Below are positions 8,351-17,490 of a stretch of 64,000 nucleotides of DNA, piece by piece; the stretch's first letter is position 1, and each line of letters opens with the position of its first letter. The notes below the pieces were generated by a model. The model was not told where the DNA came from. It made no database searches and worked only from the letters and a program-made list of their open reading frames with translations. The stretch covers positions 620,001 to 684,000 of the forward strand of contig NZ_CAMDRE010000001.1 of the NCBI RefSeq assembly GCF_945906775.1. Reading direction: 5' to 3'. The translations under genes and the position numbers were made by a program. Source of the stretch: Citrobacter sp. Marseille-Q6884. GTDB taxonomy: Bacteria > Pseudomonadota > Gammaproteobacteria > Enterobacterales > Enterobacteriaceae.

Positions 8351-9322
8351 ATGAATTTAGAAAAAATCAATGAGTTAACCGCGCAAGATATGGCGGGTGT
8401 CAATGCGACAATCCTTGAGCAACTCAATTCCGATGTCCAGTTGATCAACCAGTTGGGGTACTACATTGTTAGCGGCGGCGGGAAACGCATTCGTCCAATG
8501 ATTGCGGTACTCGCGGCGCGTGCCGTTGGTTATCAAGAAAATGCGCACGTTATGATCGCGGCTTTAATCGAGTTTATCCACACCGCGACCCTGCTTCATG
8601 ATGATGTTGTGGATGAATCCGACATGCGCCGCGGGAAAGCAACGGCGAATGCCGCATTTGGTAATGCGGCCAGCGTGCTGGTCGGCGATTTTATCTATAC
8701 CCGCGCTTTTCAGATGATGACCAGCCTCGGTTCGCTGAAAGTGCTGGAAGTCATGTCTGAAGCGGTAAACGTCATTGCAGAAGGCGAAGTGCTGCAGTTG
8801 ATGAACGTCAATGACCCTGACATTACCGAAGAAAACTACATGCGCGTCATTTACAGCAAGACAGCGCGCCTGTTTGAAGCTGCGGCCCAATGCTCAGGTA
8901 TTCTGGCTGGCTGTAGCGCTGAGCAGGAAAAAGGGTTGCAGGATTATGGCCGATATCTTGGTACGGCATTCCAGTTAATTGACGATTTGCTGGATTACAG
9001 CGCCGATGGCGAGCAGTTGGGTAAAAACGTGGGGGATGATCTCAATGAGGGCAAACCTACGCTCCCTCTGTTGCACGCCATGCGTCACGGCACCCCGGAA
9101 CAGGCCCTGATGATTCGACAGGCAATTGAACAAGGTAATGGCCGCCATCTTTTGGATCCGGTTCTGGAAGCCATGAACGCCTGTGGTTCACTGGAATGGA
9201 CCCGCCAGCGTGCTGAAGAAGAAGCCGATAAGGCGATTGCCGCACTTCAGGTACTCCCAGACTCTCAGTGGAAAGAAGCCCTGATTGGGCTGGCACATAT
9301 CGCAGTACAGCGTGATCGTTAA
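8351..9322 (+). CDS. ispB: Octaprenyl diphosphate synthase
   Basis: IspB extends farnesyl diphosphate with isopentenyl diphosphate to C40, the side chain of ubiquinone-8 and menaquinone-8. The start at 8351 (MNLEKINELTAQDM) gives 323 residues, the E. coli length; an upstream in-frame ATG adds 15 residues not known in the family. Two aspartate-rich motifs bind Mg-diphosphate: DDVVD at 84-88 (FARM) and DDLLD in the second half (SARM). The GGGKRIRP segment near 42-49 is the substrate-binding lysine/arginine motif. Confidence 0.97.
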   Translation: MNLEKINELTAQDMAGVNATILEQLNSDVQLINQLGYYIVSGGGKRIRPMIAVLAARAVGYQENAHVMIAALIEFIHTATLLHDDVVDESDMRRGKATANAAFGNAASVLVGDFIYTRAFQMMTSLGSLKVLEVMSEAVNVIAEGEVLQLMNVNDPDITEENYMRVIYSKTARLFEAAAQCSGILAGCSAEQEKGLQDYGRYLGTAFQLIDDLLDYSADGEQLGKNVGDDLNEGKPTLPLLHAMRHGTPEQALMIRQAIEQGNGRHLLDPVLEAMNACGSLEWTRQRAEEEADKAIAALQVLPDSQWKEALIGLAHIAVQRDR

Positions 9323-9347
9323 TACTCCCCTTACCCGCTGATACCAT

Positions 9348-9370
9348 CATCCCGCGCCCAGCGCGGGATG
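9348..9370 (+). terminator. Hairpin after ispB
   Basis: The perfect 10-bp stem CATCCCGCGC / GCGCGGGATG has a 3-nt loop and lies 25 bp after the ispB stop. It lacks a clear T-run, so it may be a weak terminator or an mRNA 3'-end stabiliser. Confidence 0.5.
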
Positions 9371-9563
9371 CGCTTATAAGCTCCTGTAAAATCTCTTCAC
9401 CACACGCCAATCGCATTTAAAACCCTTCAGTATGACATTGGCATATTCTGAATATATTAACATTTTACAGGAACATATTAGAGCATTCGTTCTCCTGACG
9501 TTATAGTGTCCTCACTGGCTAATTGTGAAACCGTAAGTGGTTAAACTAAGGAGTGATGGAATT

Positions 9564-9848
9564 ATGGAAAACAAGTTTATTGACTGGCATCCAGCTGACA
9601 TCATCGCGGGATTACGCAAGAAAGGAACCTCGATGGCTGCCGAGTCGCGTAAAAATGGATTAAGTTCATCAACACTGGCAAATGCGTTAACGCGGCCGTG
9701 GCCAAAGGGTGAATTGATTATCGCCAGAGCACTGGGGGCAGATCCCTGGGTGATTTGGCCATCGCGCTATCACGACGCACAAACGCATGAATTTATCGAC
9801 AGAACGCGCCTGATGAGAGCCCGTAAAGAGAAGCAGGATACCGAATGA
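9564..9848 (+). CDS. sfsB: SfsB/Nlp, Ner-like DNA-binding regulator
   Basis: This 94-residue protein belongs to the Mu Ner / SfsB family of helix-turn-helix regulators. In E. coli its overexpression turns on maltose genes. The HTH core is in SMAAESRKNGLSSSTLANALTRPWPKGE (about residues 23-50). The start at 9564 (MENKFIDWHPADI) matches E. coli; the frame is open nine codons further upstream without homology, and GGAG lies about ten bases before the start. Its C-terminus (RARKEKQDTE) differs from E. coli, a known variable tail. It converges with murA. Confidence 0.93.
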   Translation: MENKFIDWHPADIIAGLRKKGTSMAAESRKNGLSSSTLANALTRPWPKGELIIARALGADPWVIWPSRYHDAQTHEFIDRTRLMRARKEKQDTE

Positions 9849-9904
9849 TGTTTTGACAGTCCCCCCATGTCAACGACCCATGGGGGAACAAAAGCCGCAG
9901 ACGA

Positions 9905-11164
9905 TTACTCGCCTTTCACGCGCTCAATATTTGCACCAAGTGCGCGCAGTTTATCTTCGATGCGCTCATAGCCACGATCGATGTGATAAATGCGATCCAC
10001 CACCGTGGTACCTTCCGCAATACATCCCGCCAGTACCAGGCTTGCGGACGCACGCAGATCGGTCGCCATGACCTGTGCGCCGGAGAGCGTTTCAACACCG
10101 TGGCAAATCACCGTATTGCTTTCGATCTCCGCATGCGCGCCCATACGGCTCAGTTCAGGCACGTGCATAAAGCGGTTCTCGAATACGGTTTCAGTGATGA
10201 ACCCCGTCCCTTCTGCGACCAGGTTCAGCAGCGTGAACTGGGCTTGCATGTCAGTCGGGAAAGCCGGATGCGGCGCAGTGCGCACATTGACAGCTTTTGG
10301 ACGCTTACCGTGCATATCCAGGCTAATCCAGTCTGCACCCACTTCAATATCCGCACCTGCATCACGCAGCTTCGCCAGAACGGCATCCAGCGTATCAGGT
10401 TGCGCATTGCGGCAGATAATTTTGCCGCGAGAAATTGCCGCTGCCACCAGGAACGTCCCGGTTTCAATACGGTCTGGCAGAACGCGATACACGCCGCCAC
10501 CGAGGCGTTCAACGCCTTCAATGGTGATACGATCGGTACCCTGCCCGGTGATCTTCGCACCCAGCGTAATCAGGAAGTTTGCGGTATCAACGATTTCCGG
10601 CTCGCGCGCGGCGTTTTCGATGATGGTGGTGCCTTCTGCAAGCGTTGCTGCGCACATGATGGTGACTGTCGCGCCGACGCTGACTTTATCCATCACGATG
10701 TGCGCCCCTTTCAGACGACCATCAACAGACGCTTTCACATAGCCTTCTTCCAGCTTGATGGTGGCGCCCAACTGCTCAAGACCGGTAATGTGTAAGTCAA
10801 CCGGACGCGCGCCAATAGTGCAGCCGCCTGGCAGTGAAACCTGGCCCTGACCAAAGCGAGCCACCAACGGTCCCAACGCCCAGATGGACGCGCGCATGGT
10901 TTTCACCAGGTCATACGGCGCGCAGAATACGTTCACGTCACGCGCATCGATGTGCACGGAACCGTTACGTTCAACTTTCGCACCCAGCTGGCTCAGCAGC
11001 TTCATAGAGGTGTCAACGTCCTTCAGTTTCGGGACGTTTTGGATCTCGACAGGTTCTTCTGCCAGCAGCGCCGCGAACAAGATCGGCAGTGCGGCGTTTT
11101 TAGCGCCTGAAATGGTGACTTCGCCCTGGAGCTTCGTCGGCCCCTGAACACGGAATTTATCCAT
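9905..11164 (-). CDS. murA: UDP-N-acetylglucosamine 1-carboxyvinyltransferase
   Basis: MurA transfers enolpyruvate from PEP to UDP-GlcNAc, the first committed step of peptidoglycan synthesis, in the cytoplasm. It has 419 residues, as in E. coli. The catalytic cysteine, the fosfomycin target, is C115 in LPGGCTIGARP, so the enzyme is of the fosfomycin-sensitive type. K22 (SGAKNAALP) is the other conserved active-site residue. It lies 53 bp after ibaG on the same strand. Confidence 0.98.
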   Translation of the reverse strand: MDKFRVQGPTKLQGEVTISGAKNAALPILFAALLAEEPVEIQNVPKLKDVDTSMKLLSQLGAKVERNGSVHIDARDVNVFCAPYDLVKTMRASIWALGPLVARFGQGQVSLPGGCTIGARPVDLHITGLEQLGATIKLEEGYVKASVDGRLKGAHIVMDKVSVGATVTIMCAATLAEGTTIIENAAREPEIVDTANFLITLGAKITGQGTDRITIEGVERLGGGVYRVLPDRIETGTFLVAAAISRGKIICRNAQPDTLDAVLAKLRDAGADIEVGADWISLDMHGKRPKAVNVRTAPHPAFPTDMQAQFTLLNLVAEGTGFITETVFENRFMHVPELSRMGAHAEIESNTVICHGVETLSGAQVMATDLRASASLVLAGCIAEGTTVVDRIYHIDRGYERIEDKLRALGANIERVKGE

Positions 11165-11217
11165 TATTCTGTTCTCTGTTTAGAATTCATACTCGCTACC
11201 GGCACATAACCCGTAGC

Positions 11218-11472
11218 TCAAAAACCGTTAAGTTTACGATCGCGCGCCCATTCAGCTGGGGTAAACGCCTTGATCGACAAGGCATGGATGCGATTATCCG
11301 CAATATATTCCATCAACGGCGCGTAGACGGATTGCTGCTTTTTGACCCGGCTCATGCCTTCAAACATCTCACCCACGGCAATAACCTGAAAGTGGCTGCC
11401 ATCGCCAGAAACGTGGACTTCCTGGAGGGAGAGTGCATTCATCAGCACGCTCTGAATTTCATTATTTTCCAT
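11218..11472 (-). CDS. ibaG: BolA-family protein IbaG
   Basis: IbaG is an 84-residue BolA-like protein that binds monothiol glutaredoxin in Fe-S trafficking and influences acid response. The start at 11472 (MENNEIQSVLMNALSLQEVHV) matches E. coli; the longer frame upstream is rejected because it runs through non-conserved sequence. The conserved histidines of the family include VHVSGDGSHFQV and NRIHALSIKAF. It precedes murA and follows the mla operon terminator. Confidence 0.96.
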   Translation of the reverse strand: MENNEIQSVLMNALSLQEVHVSGDGSHFQVIAVGEMFEGMSRVKKQQSVYAPLMEYIADNRIHALSIKAFTPAEWARDRKLNGF

Positions 11473-11543
11473 GGGCTCTTCATTCGTCAGATAGTGAAAA
11501 CAGCCCAACATCTTAGAGCAAAGTGGCGCTGTCATAAATAAGC

Positions 11544-11573
11544 AAAAAGCCTCGCTGATAAATCAGGCGAGGC
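11544..11573 (-). terminator. Terminator of the mla operon
   Basis: On the minus strand a GCCTCGCCTGAT arm pairs with ATCAGCGAGGC (one bulged base) and is followed by U5. It lies 22 bases after the mlaB stop and separates mla from ibaG-murA. Confidence 0.75.
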
Positions 11574-11595
11574 CATTGAGAGTAACGTCCTGATA

Positions 11596-11892
11596 TTACT
11601 GACGCGGAAGGACGTCGTCGGGAAGATTGTAAAGCTGCGCCAGCGTGTAAACCTTATCGTTAACGCCAGCGAGTGAAACTCGATTCCCCTGCTGCTTGCC
11701 CTGGTCGATAAGGTGTAGCAGTAATGCCAGACCACCGGTATCTACCCGGGAAATCTGGCTCAGGTCGATACAGGTTACCCCTTTCATCGCTTCAACGCGC
11801 GCATCCCATAACGGATTTAACACGTCCTGATCCAGCTCTCCCACAAGCGCCAGCTTGTCACCTTCGCGCGTCCACGTGAGTGACTGTGGCAT
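11596..11892 (-). CDS. mlaB: MlaB, STAS-domain subunit of the phospholipid ABC transporter
   Basis: MlaB is the cytoplasmic STAS protein that binds MlaF and is needed for assembly and activity of the MlaFEDB complex. The 98 residues starting MPQSLTWTREGDK match the E. coli size. The STAS core is CIDLSQISRVDTGGLALLLHL, with the conserved DTGG loop near 52-55. Its ATG shares one base with the mlaC stop (TAATG), implying translational coupling. The longer open frame upstream overlaps mlaC and is rejected. Confidence 0.95.
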   Translation of the reverse strand: MPQSLTWTREGDKLALVGELDQDVLNPLWDARVEAMKGVTCIDLSQISRVDTGGLALLLHLIDQGKQQGNRVSLAGVNDKVYTLAQLYNLPDDVLPRQ

Positions 11893-12527
11893 TATTTTTT
11901 CTCTTCCAGCGTGATTTTCTGCTGAGCAATGGATTTCAGCTGTGCCGTCAGACCATCGATACCTTTCGTACGCAGCAGGTCGCTCCACTCGTTTTGTTTC
12001 GTGGTGATCATGCTGACGCCTTCGGCAATCATGTCATACGCCTGCCAGTGACCGGTCTGGGAGTTTTTACGCCACTGGAAATCCAGACGTACCGGAGGAC
12101 GGCCATTCGGATCGATGATCGTCACACGGATCGGCACAATGGTCGCATCGCCCAGCGGCTGCTCAGGTGCAATCTGATACGTTTGTCCATGGTACATCGC
12201 CAGCGCCTGACCGTAGGCCTGTTTCAGATATTCACGAAACGCAGCGAAATACGCATCACGTTGCGCAGGCGTCGCTTCTTTGTAGTAACGACCCAGCACT
12301 AATGCGCCCGCATATTTTACCTGCACGTACGGCAGCAGTTCCTGATCAACAACATCACGCAGATAGTCCGGGTTGGAACGGATTTTAGATTGTTCGTTTT
12401 TCAGACGATCGAAGGTTTTCTGTGCCGCTTCATTCATCTGTTTGTACGGGTTAGTCTGATCCGCTGCCGTTGCGGCGCTAAGGGGGGCAATCACCAGCAT
12501 AGCCACCATCATCAATCGTTTAAACAT
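11892..12527 (-). CDS. mlaC: MlaC, periplasmic phospholipid-binding shuttle
   Basis: MlaC carries phospholipid across the periplasm between the outer-membrane MlaA-porin complex and inner-membrane MlaFEDB. The 211 residues begin with a signal peptide (MFKRLMMVAMLVIAPLSAATAA, cleavage near residue 21) followed by the MlaC/ttg2D domain. It lies between mlaD (18 bp) and mlaB (1-bp overlap). Confidence 0.97.
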   Translation of the reverse strand: MFKRLMMVAMLVIAPLSAATAADQTNPYKQMNEAAQKTFDRLKNEQSKIRSNPDYLRDVVDQELLPYVQVKYAGALVLGRYYKEATPAQRDAYFAAFREYLKQAYGQALAMYHGQTYQIAPEQPLGDATIVPIRVTIIDPNGRPPVRLDFQWRKNSQTGHWQAYDMIAEGVSMITTKQNEWSDLLRTKGIDGLTAQLKSIAQQKITLEEKK

Positions 12528-12545
12528 ACGTCGATTCTCCTGAGA

Positions 12546-13103
12546 TTATTTCGTTGCGCCCGCAGGCGTAGTGGCTTCATTATTGCCTTCTGTCGCAGCA
12601 GACGCATCGCCAGAATTCTTATTGTCATCACCTTTACTGTTGCTGTTGTAAAGGAACTGACCAATCATGTCCTCCAGCACCATCGCAGATTTGGTGTCCT
12701 GAATCGTGCCGCCATCTTTGAGGATAGACGTTCCCAGCTCAGGATCTTCAAAACCTACGTTTAATGCCAGGTACTGCTCGCCCAGCAGACCGGAGGTACG
12801 GATGCTCAGTGAACTGGTATCCGGGATATGGTTAAAACGCGATTCGATCTCCAGCGTCACACGCGGCAGATAGGTTTTCGGATCTAACGAGATGTCGGAA
12901 ACACGGCCTACCACCACGCCGCCAATCCGCACCGGAGAGCGCTCTCTCAAGCCGCCGATGTTATCAAAGGTCGCATAAATCGTGTAGGTCGGCTCAGTGC
13001 GCATCGACGTGACGTTTGCGGCTTTCAGGCAGACAAACAGCGCCGCCAGCAGCGCAACCAACAGGAATAACCCGACCCAAATTTCATTTTTTTTCGTTTG
13101 CAT
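12546..13103 (-). CDS. mlaD: MlaD, MCE-domain subunit of the phospholipid transporter
   Basis: MlaD forms a hexameric MCE ring in the periplasm on top of MlaE. The 185 residues start at MQTKKNEIWVGLFLLVALLAALFVCL, a single N-terminal membrane anchor. The MCE domain follows (YATFDNIGGLRERSPVRIGGVVVGRV, about 43-70), then a low-complexity tail rich in N, D, S and A. The start five codons upstream is rejected by comparison with E. coli. mlaE ends 4 bp upstream. Confidence 0.96.
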   Translation of the reverse strand: MQTKKNEIWVGLFLLVALLAALFVCLKAANVTSMRTEPTYTIYATFDNIGGLRERSPVRIGGVVVGRVSDISLDPKTYLPRVTLEIESRFNHIPDTSSLSIRTSGLLGEQYLALNVGFEDPELGTSILKDGGTIQDTKSAMVLEDMIGQFLYNSNSKGDDNKNSGDASAATEGNNEATTPAGATK

Positions 13104-13107
13104 GAAC

Positions 13108-13890
13108 TTAATTCCCAAACATCAGTGCGGTCAGCACAAAATCCAGCCCCAGAACGGCAAGAGATGCGTGCACAACGGTGCGTGTCGTTGCCCGGCTAAT
13201 CCCGGCGGAGGTCGGGATCGCATCATAACCATTAAACAATGCAATCCACGTGACCGTAATGGCGAACACCACGCTCTTAATCAAACAGTTGACCAGGTCC
13301 AGACGCCAGTCGACGGCATTTTGCATGGCAGACCAGAAAAAGCCTGCATCAATACCTTTCCAACTCACGCCAACCAGCGAACCACCCCAGATGCCAACCG
13401 CGACAAAAATAATCGTCAGTAGCGGCAGAGAGATAACACCCGCCCAAAAACGCGGGGAGATCACCCGACGCAGGGGATCGACCGCCATCATTTCCATACT
13501 GGAAAGCTGCTCGGTCGCTCGCATCAGACCAATTTCTGCGGTTAACGCCGAGCCGGCACGTCCTGCAAACAGCAGCGCCGCAACGACCGGTCCCAGTTCA
13601 CGCAGCAACGAAAGCGCCACCAGCATGCCAAGGCTGGTTTCTGCGCTGTAAGTCGTCAGAACCAGGTATCCCTGCAACCCCAACACCATACCGATGAACA
13701 CGCCAGAGACGATAATGATCAGCATCGATAAGACACCGACATTATAGAGCTGGCGTATCAGCAGCGGCGCATGTTTGCGAAACTCCGGCTTGCCGATTAC
13801 CGCATTGAACAACATTAATCCGGCACGCCCGAACGTTCTGAGGGTTTTGATCCCCCGATGTCCGAGTGATGCCAGCGCATTTAACAACAT
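13108..13890 (-). CDS. mlaE: MlaE, permease subunit of the phospholipid transporter
   Basis: MlaE is the dimeric inner-membrane permease of the Mla system. The 260 residues start MLLNALASLGHRGIKTLRTFG. An N-terminal amphipathic helix is followed by about five membrane segments and the MlaE/YrbE signature ELGPVVAALLFAGRAGSALTAEIG. The longer frame upstream overlaps mlaF in another frame and is rejected. The gap to mlaF is 7 bp. Confidence 0.97.
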   Translation of the reverse strand: MLLNALASLGHRGIKTLRTFGRAGLMLFNAVIGKPEFRKHAPLLIRQLYNVGVLSMLIIIVSGVFIGMVLGLQGYLVLTTYSAETSLGMLVALSLLRELGPVVAALLFAGRAGSALTAEIGLMRATEQLSSMEMMAVDPLRRVISPRFWAGVISLPLLTIIFVAVGIWGGSLVGVSWKGIDAGFFWSAMQNAVDWRLDLVNCLIKSVVFAITVTWIALFNGYDAIPTSAGISRATTRTVVHASLAVLGLDFVLTALMFGN

Positions 13891-13897
13891 GGGTGGC

Positions 13898-14710
13898 TTA
13901 ACTCCCTGTTTTGAGTAAATCGGTGTGGTAATCGCCCGCCGGATAGCGGAACGGAACCGGCCCATCGGCAATACCATCCAGGAACTGGCGCACGCGCGGA
14001 TCGGCATTTTCTTGCAGCGCCTGAGCACTACCGTAGGCCACTATTTTTTTGTCCGCCATAATATAGGCGTAATCCGCAATACTCAGCACCTCCGGCACAT
14101 CATGGGAAACCACCACGCAGGTGACGCCCAGCGCGCTGTTCAGTTCTGAAATCAGCTTCACCAGCACCCCCATTGTGATGGGGTCCTGGCCAACAAACGG
14201 CTCATCAAACATGATGAGATCAGGCTCCAGCGCAATGGCGCGTGCTAATGCCGCACGTCGGGCCATCCCACCGGATAATTCCGAAGGCATTAATTTTGCC
14301 GCGCCCCGCAGGCCGACAGCCTCCAGCTTCATCATCACCGTGCTTTTCAGCAACGGCGCGGGTAACGTCGTATGCTCACGCAGCGGATAGGCAACGTTGT
14401 CAAACACGTTCATGTCGGTAAACAAGGCACCTGACTGAAACAGCATACTCATGCGCTTACGCACGGTGTACAAACGCGAACGAGACATGGCAGGAACGTT
14501 CTCGCCGTCAAACAGAATCTCGCCCTTATCGGGAGGGATCTGCCCGCCAATCAGACGCAGCAGCGTCGTTTTGCCGATGCCTGATGGCCCCATGATTGCC
14601 GTTACTTTACCGCGCGGCACCGTCAGGGAAATATTATCAAAAATGCAGCGGTCGCCTCGGGAAAAGCTGACATCGCGCATATCGACTAGATTCGCCACAG
14701 ACTGACCCAT
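13898..14710 (-). CDS. mlaF: MlaF, ATPase subunit of the phospholipid transporter
   Basis: MlaF is the ABC ATPase that drives MlaFEDB. The 270 residues contain Walker A GPSGIGKT (41-48), signature LSGGMARRAALARA, Walker B LIMFDEP and the switch histidine in VVSHD. The C-terminal extension (DGPVPFRYPAGDYHTDLLKTGS) is the part that reaches the neighbouring MlaF/MlaB in known structures. It is the first gene of mlaFEDCB and diverges from yrbG across 215 bp. Confidence 0.97.
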   Translation of the reverse strand: MGQSVANLVDMRDVSFSRGDRCIFDNISLTVPRGKVTAIMGPSGIGKTTLLRLIGGQIPPDKGEILFDGENVPAMSRSRLYTVRKRMSMLFQSGALFTDMNVFDNVAYPLREHTTLPAPLLKSTVMMKLEAVGLRGAAKLMPSELSGGMARRAALARAIALEPDLIMFDEPFVGQDPITMGVLVKLISELNSALGVTCVVVSHDVPEVLSIADYAYIMADKKIVAYGSAQALQENADPRVRQFLDGIADGPVPFRYPAGDYHTDLLKTGS

Positions 14711-14925
14711 TGATTCATCCTTTACTATTGCCTCGTTAATCGAAGAGTTTGGCGCTCAATTTAGCCATGAACCCAACATATTTACAGATTATTACCCACC
14801 CTGGTTAGCGAAAGCTGGCATTTGTTTTACTTTTTAGCCGCATAAAGTCAAAATTAAGACTTCGTTACGGCTTCCAGAAGATCCTTCACGTGGACCGGCG
14901 AGTATACCTGAAGAAAGGACTTTAG

Positions 14926-15903
14926 ATGCTTTTAGCGACGGCGCTGTTAATAATTGGTTTACTTCTGGTGGTCTACGGTGCCGACCGTCTGGTGTTTGCC
15001 GCATCCATTTTATGCCGATCCTTTGGCATTCCCCCGATCATCATTGGGATGACCGTCGTCAGCATCGGTACCTCCTTACCTGAGATTATTGTCTCCGTTG
15101 CCGCATCAATGAATGGGCAGCTCGATTTAGCCGTCGGTACCGCTATCGGCTCCAATATCACGAATATTTTATTAATTTTAGGCCTGTCAGCGCTAATTCA
15201 CCCTTTTACCGTGCATTCTGATGTTCTGCGTCGTGAATTACCGCTAATGTTGCTGGTGAGTATTCTGGCCGCTTCTGTGCTGTATGACGGGCAGTTGAGT
15301 CGCAGCGATGGATTCTTTCTTCTGCTTCTTGCCGTGCTATGGCTGCTATTCATTGTTAAAATCGCGCGTCTGGCTGAACGGCAAGGCAACGACAGCCTTA
15401 CCCGGGAACAAGTGGCGGAGCTCCCACGCGAAGGGGGACTACCCGTTGCATTTTTGTGGCTGGGTATTGCGCTGATCATCATGCCGATGGCAACACGGAT
15501 GGTGGTCGATAACGCGACCGTGCTGGCGAACTATTTTGCCATGAGCGAACTCACCATCGGTCTGACGGTGGTCGCCATTGGCACCAGCCTGCCAGAACTG
15601 GCAACGGCAATCGCAGGGCTGCGCAAAGGTGAAAACGACATTGCGGTCGGTAACATTATCGGCGCGAATATTTTTAATATTGTTATCGTCCTCGGACTGC
15701 CTGCGCTAATTACGCCAGGCGAGATTAATCCGATGGCCTTCAGCCGCGACTATAGCGTCATGCTACTGGTGAGCGTAATTTTTGCATTACTCTGCTGGCG
15801 TCGTCCACGCCAGACAGGTCGAGGCGCTGGCGCGCTGTTGACCGGCGGTTTTATCATATGGCTGGCGATGCTGTATTGGTTATCGCCCCTTCTCGTTGGA
15901 TAA
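14926..15903 (+). CDS. yrbG: YrbG, CaCA-family cation/Ca2+ antiporter
   Basis: This 325-residue inner-membrane protein has about ten hydrophobic helices. The two alpha-repeats of Ca2+:cation antiporters are clear: GxSLPE motifs in SIGTSLPEIIVS (first half) and AIGTSLPELATA (second half), each followed by an AVGxxIGxNIxN segment. Its physiological substrate is not settled. It opens the plus-strand cluster leading to kdsD, whose start lies 13 bp after the yrbG stop. Confidence 0.95.
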   Translation: MLLATALLIIGLLLVVYGADRLVFAASILCRSFGIPPIIIGMTVVSIGTSLPEIIVSVAASMNGQLDLAVGTAIGSNITNILLILGLSALIHPFTVHSDVLRRELPLMLLVSILAASVLYDGQLSRSDGFFLLLLAVLWLLFIVKIARLAERQGNDSLTREQVAELPREGGLPVAFLWLGIALIIMPMATRMVVDNATVLANYFAMSELTIGLTVVAIGTSLPELATAIAGLRKGENDIAVGNIIGANIFNIVIVLGLPALITPGEINPMAFSRDYSVMLLVSVIFALLCWRRPRQTGRGAGALLTGGFIIWLAMLYWLSPLLVG

Positions 15904-15916
15904 CTGGAAACGCATT

Positions 15917-16903
15917 ATGTCGCACTTAGAGTTGCAACCGGGTTTTGACTTTCAGCAAGCAGGCAAGGAAGTCCTGGCAATTGAACGTGAAGGCCTGGCG
16001 GAGCTTGATCAGTACATCAATCAGAATTTCTCTCTCGCCTGTGAAAAGATTTTCAGTTGCCCGGGAAAAGTGGTGGTCATGGGAATGGGAAAATCCGGCC
16101 ACATCGGGCGGAAAATGGCCGCAACGTTTGCCAGCACCGGCACTCCGTCATTTTTCGTTCATCCTGGTGAAGCGGCGCACGGCGATCTGGGTATGGTATC
16201 GCCGCAGGACGTGGTGATCGCCATTTCTAACTCCGGCGAATCCAATGAGATCGCCGCGTTAATTCCGGTACTCAAACGCCTTCACGTTCCGCTTATCTGC
16301 ATGACCGGCCGCCCTGAAAGCAGCATGGCGCGTGCAGCAGATGTGCATCTGTGTGTTAAAGTGCCCAAAGAAGCGTGCCCGTTAGGTCTGGCACCGACCA
16401 GCAGCACGACCGCGACGTTGGTGATGGGCGATGCGCTTGCCGTCGCGTTACTCAAGGCTCGCGGTTTTACTGCAGAAGATTTTGCGTTATCCCATCCGGG
16501 TGGCGCACTGGGTCGTAAGCTTTTACTGCGCGTTAACGATATTATGCATACCGGCGACGAGATCCCGCACGTCAATAAAAGCGCCAGCCTGCGTGATGCC
16601 TTACTGGAGATCACGCGGAAAAACCTTGGCATGACCGTTATTTGCGATGACGCGATGAAGATTGACGGTATTTTCACTGATGGCGATTTACGTCGCGTCT
16701 TCGACATGGGCGTCGATGTTCGCCAGTTAGGCATTGCCGATGTGATGACGCCTGGAGGCATCCGTGTGCGCCCTGGCATTCTGGCCGTGGATGCCCTGAA
16801 CTTAATGCAGTCCCGCCATATCACTTCAGTAATGGTTGCTGATGGCGACCAGTTACTCGGTGTGTTACATATGCATGATCTGCTGCGTGCAGGTGTAGTG
16901 TAA
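15917..16903 (+). CDS. kdsD: D-arabinose 5-phosphate isomerase
   Basis: KdsD converts ribulose 5-phosphate to arabinose 5-phosphate, the first step to Kdo for LPS. The start at 15917 (MSHLELQPGFDFQQAGKEV) gives 328 residues, the E. coli length; an ATG seven codons upstream overlaps yrbG and is rejected. A SIS sugar-isomerase domain occupies about residues 40-185 (GMGKSGHIGRK, SNSGES) and two CBS domains about 200-328. kdsC follows after 20 bp. Confidence 0.97.
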   Translation: MSHLELQPGFDFQQAGKEVLAIEREGLAELDQYINQNFSLACEKIFSCPGKVVVMGMGKSGHIGRKMAATFASTGTPSFFVHPGEAAHGDLGMVSPQDVVIAISNSGESNEIAALIPVLKRLHVPLICMTGRPESSMARAADVHLCVKVPKEACPLGLAPTSSTTATLVMGDALAVALLKARGFTAEDFALSHPGGALGRKLLLRVNDIMHTGDEIPHVNKSASLRDALLEITRKNLGMTVICDDAMKIDGIFTDGDLRRVFDMGVDVRQLGIADVMTPGGIRVRPGILAVDALNLMQSRHITSVMVADGDQLLGVLHMHDLLRAGVV

Positions 16904-16923
16904 GAAACTCAAGGATAAAGAAA

Positions 16924-17490
16924 ATGAGTAAAGCAGGTGCGTCGCTTGCGACCTGTTATGGACCCGTCAACACTGACGTCATCACGAAGGCAGAGAACAT
17001 CCGTCTGCTGATCCTTGATGTGGATGGCGTGCTGTCTGATGGTCTGATTTATATGGGTAATAACGGTGAAGAGCTGAAGGCGTTTAACGTCCGCGATGGC
17101 TACGGTATTCGTTGCGCGCTCACTTCCGGTATTGAGGTTGCCATTATTACCGGACGAAAGGCTAAACTTGTAGAAGATCGCTGTGCCACGTTGGGGATTA
17201 CCCATCTCTATCAAGGGCAATCGGACAAACTGATCGCGTTTGCCGACCTGATCAGCAAACTGGCTATTGCACCTGAAAATGTGGCGTACGTTGGCGATGA
17301 TCTGATCGACTGGCCGGTGATGGAAAAAGTGGGATTAAGCGTCGCCGTCGCCGATGCGCATCCGTTGTTGATCCCGCGGGCCGACTATGTCACCCGTATC
17401 GACGGGGGGCGCGGCGCGGTACGTGAAGTCTGCGATTTATTACTCCTGGCGCAGGGCAAACTGGATGAAGCCAAAGGGCAATCGATATGA
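16924..17490 (+). CDS. kdsC: Kdo 8-phosphate phosphatase
   Basis: KdsC is a tetrameric HAD phosphatase that releases Kdo from Kdo-8-phosphate. The 188 residues contain the nucleophile motif DVDGVLSDG (D32, D34), motif II TGRK and motif III GDDLIDWPVM. No cap domain is present, as in the C0 subclass. Its last codons overlap lptC by 4 bp (ATGA), so kdsC and lptC are probably coupled. Confidence 0.97.
   Translation: MSKAGASLATCYGPVNTDVITKAENIRLLILDVDGVLSDGLIYMGNNGEELKAFNVRDGYGIRCALTSGIEVAIITGRKAKLVEDRCATLGITHLYQGQSDKLIAFADLISKLAIAPENVAYVGDDLIDWPVMEKVGLSVAVADAHPLLIPRADYVTRIDGGRGAVREVCDLLLLAQGKLDEAKGQSI

Noticed and set aside
9983..10795. Two overlapping plus-strand frames of over 250 codons opposite murA
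   Set aside because: Both are antisense shadows of murA. Two long frames on the same stretch cannot both be real and neither resembles a protein.
13891..14028. N-terminal extension of MlaE
   Set aside because: The extra 46 residues come from a second reading of mlaF sequence; MlaE starts at MLLNALASLGH with its conserved amphipathic helix.
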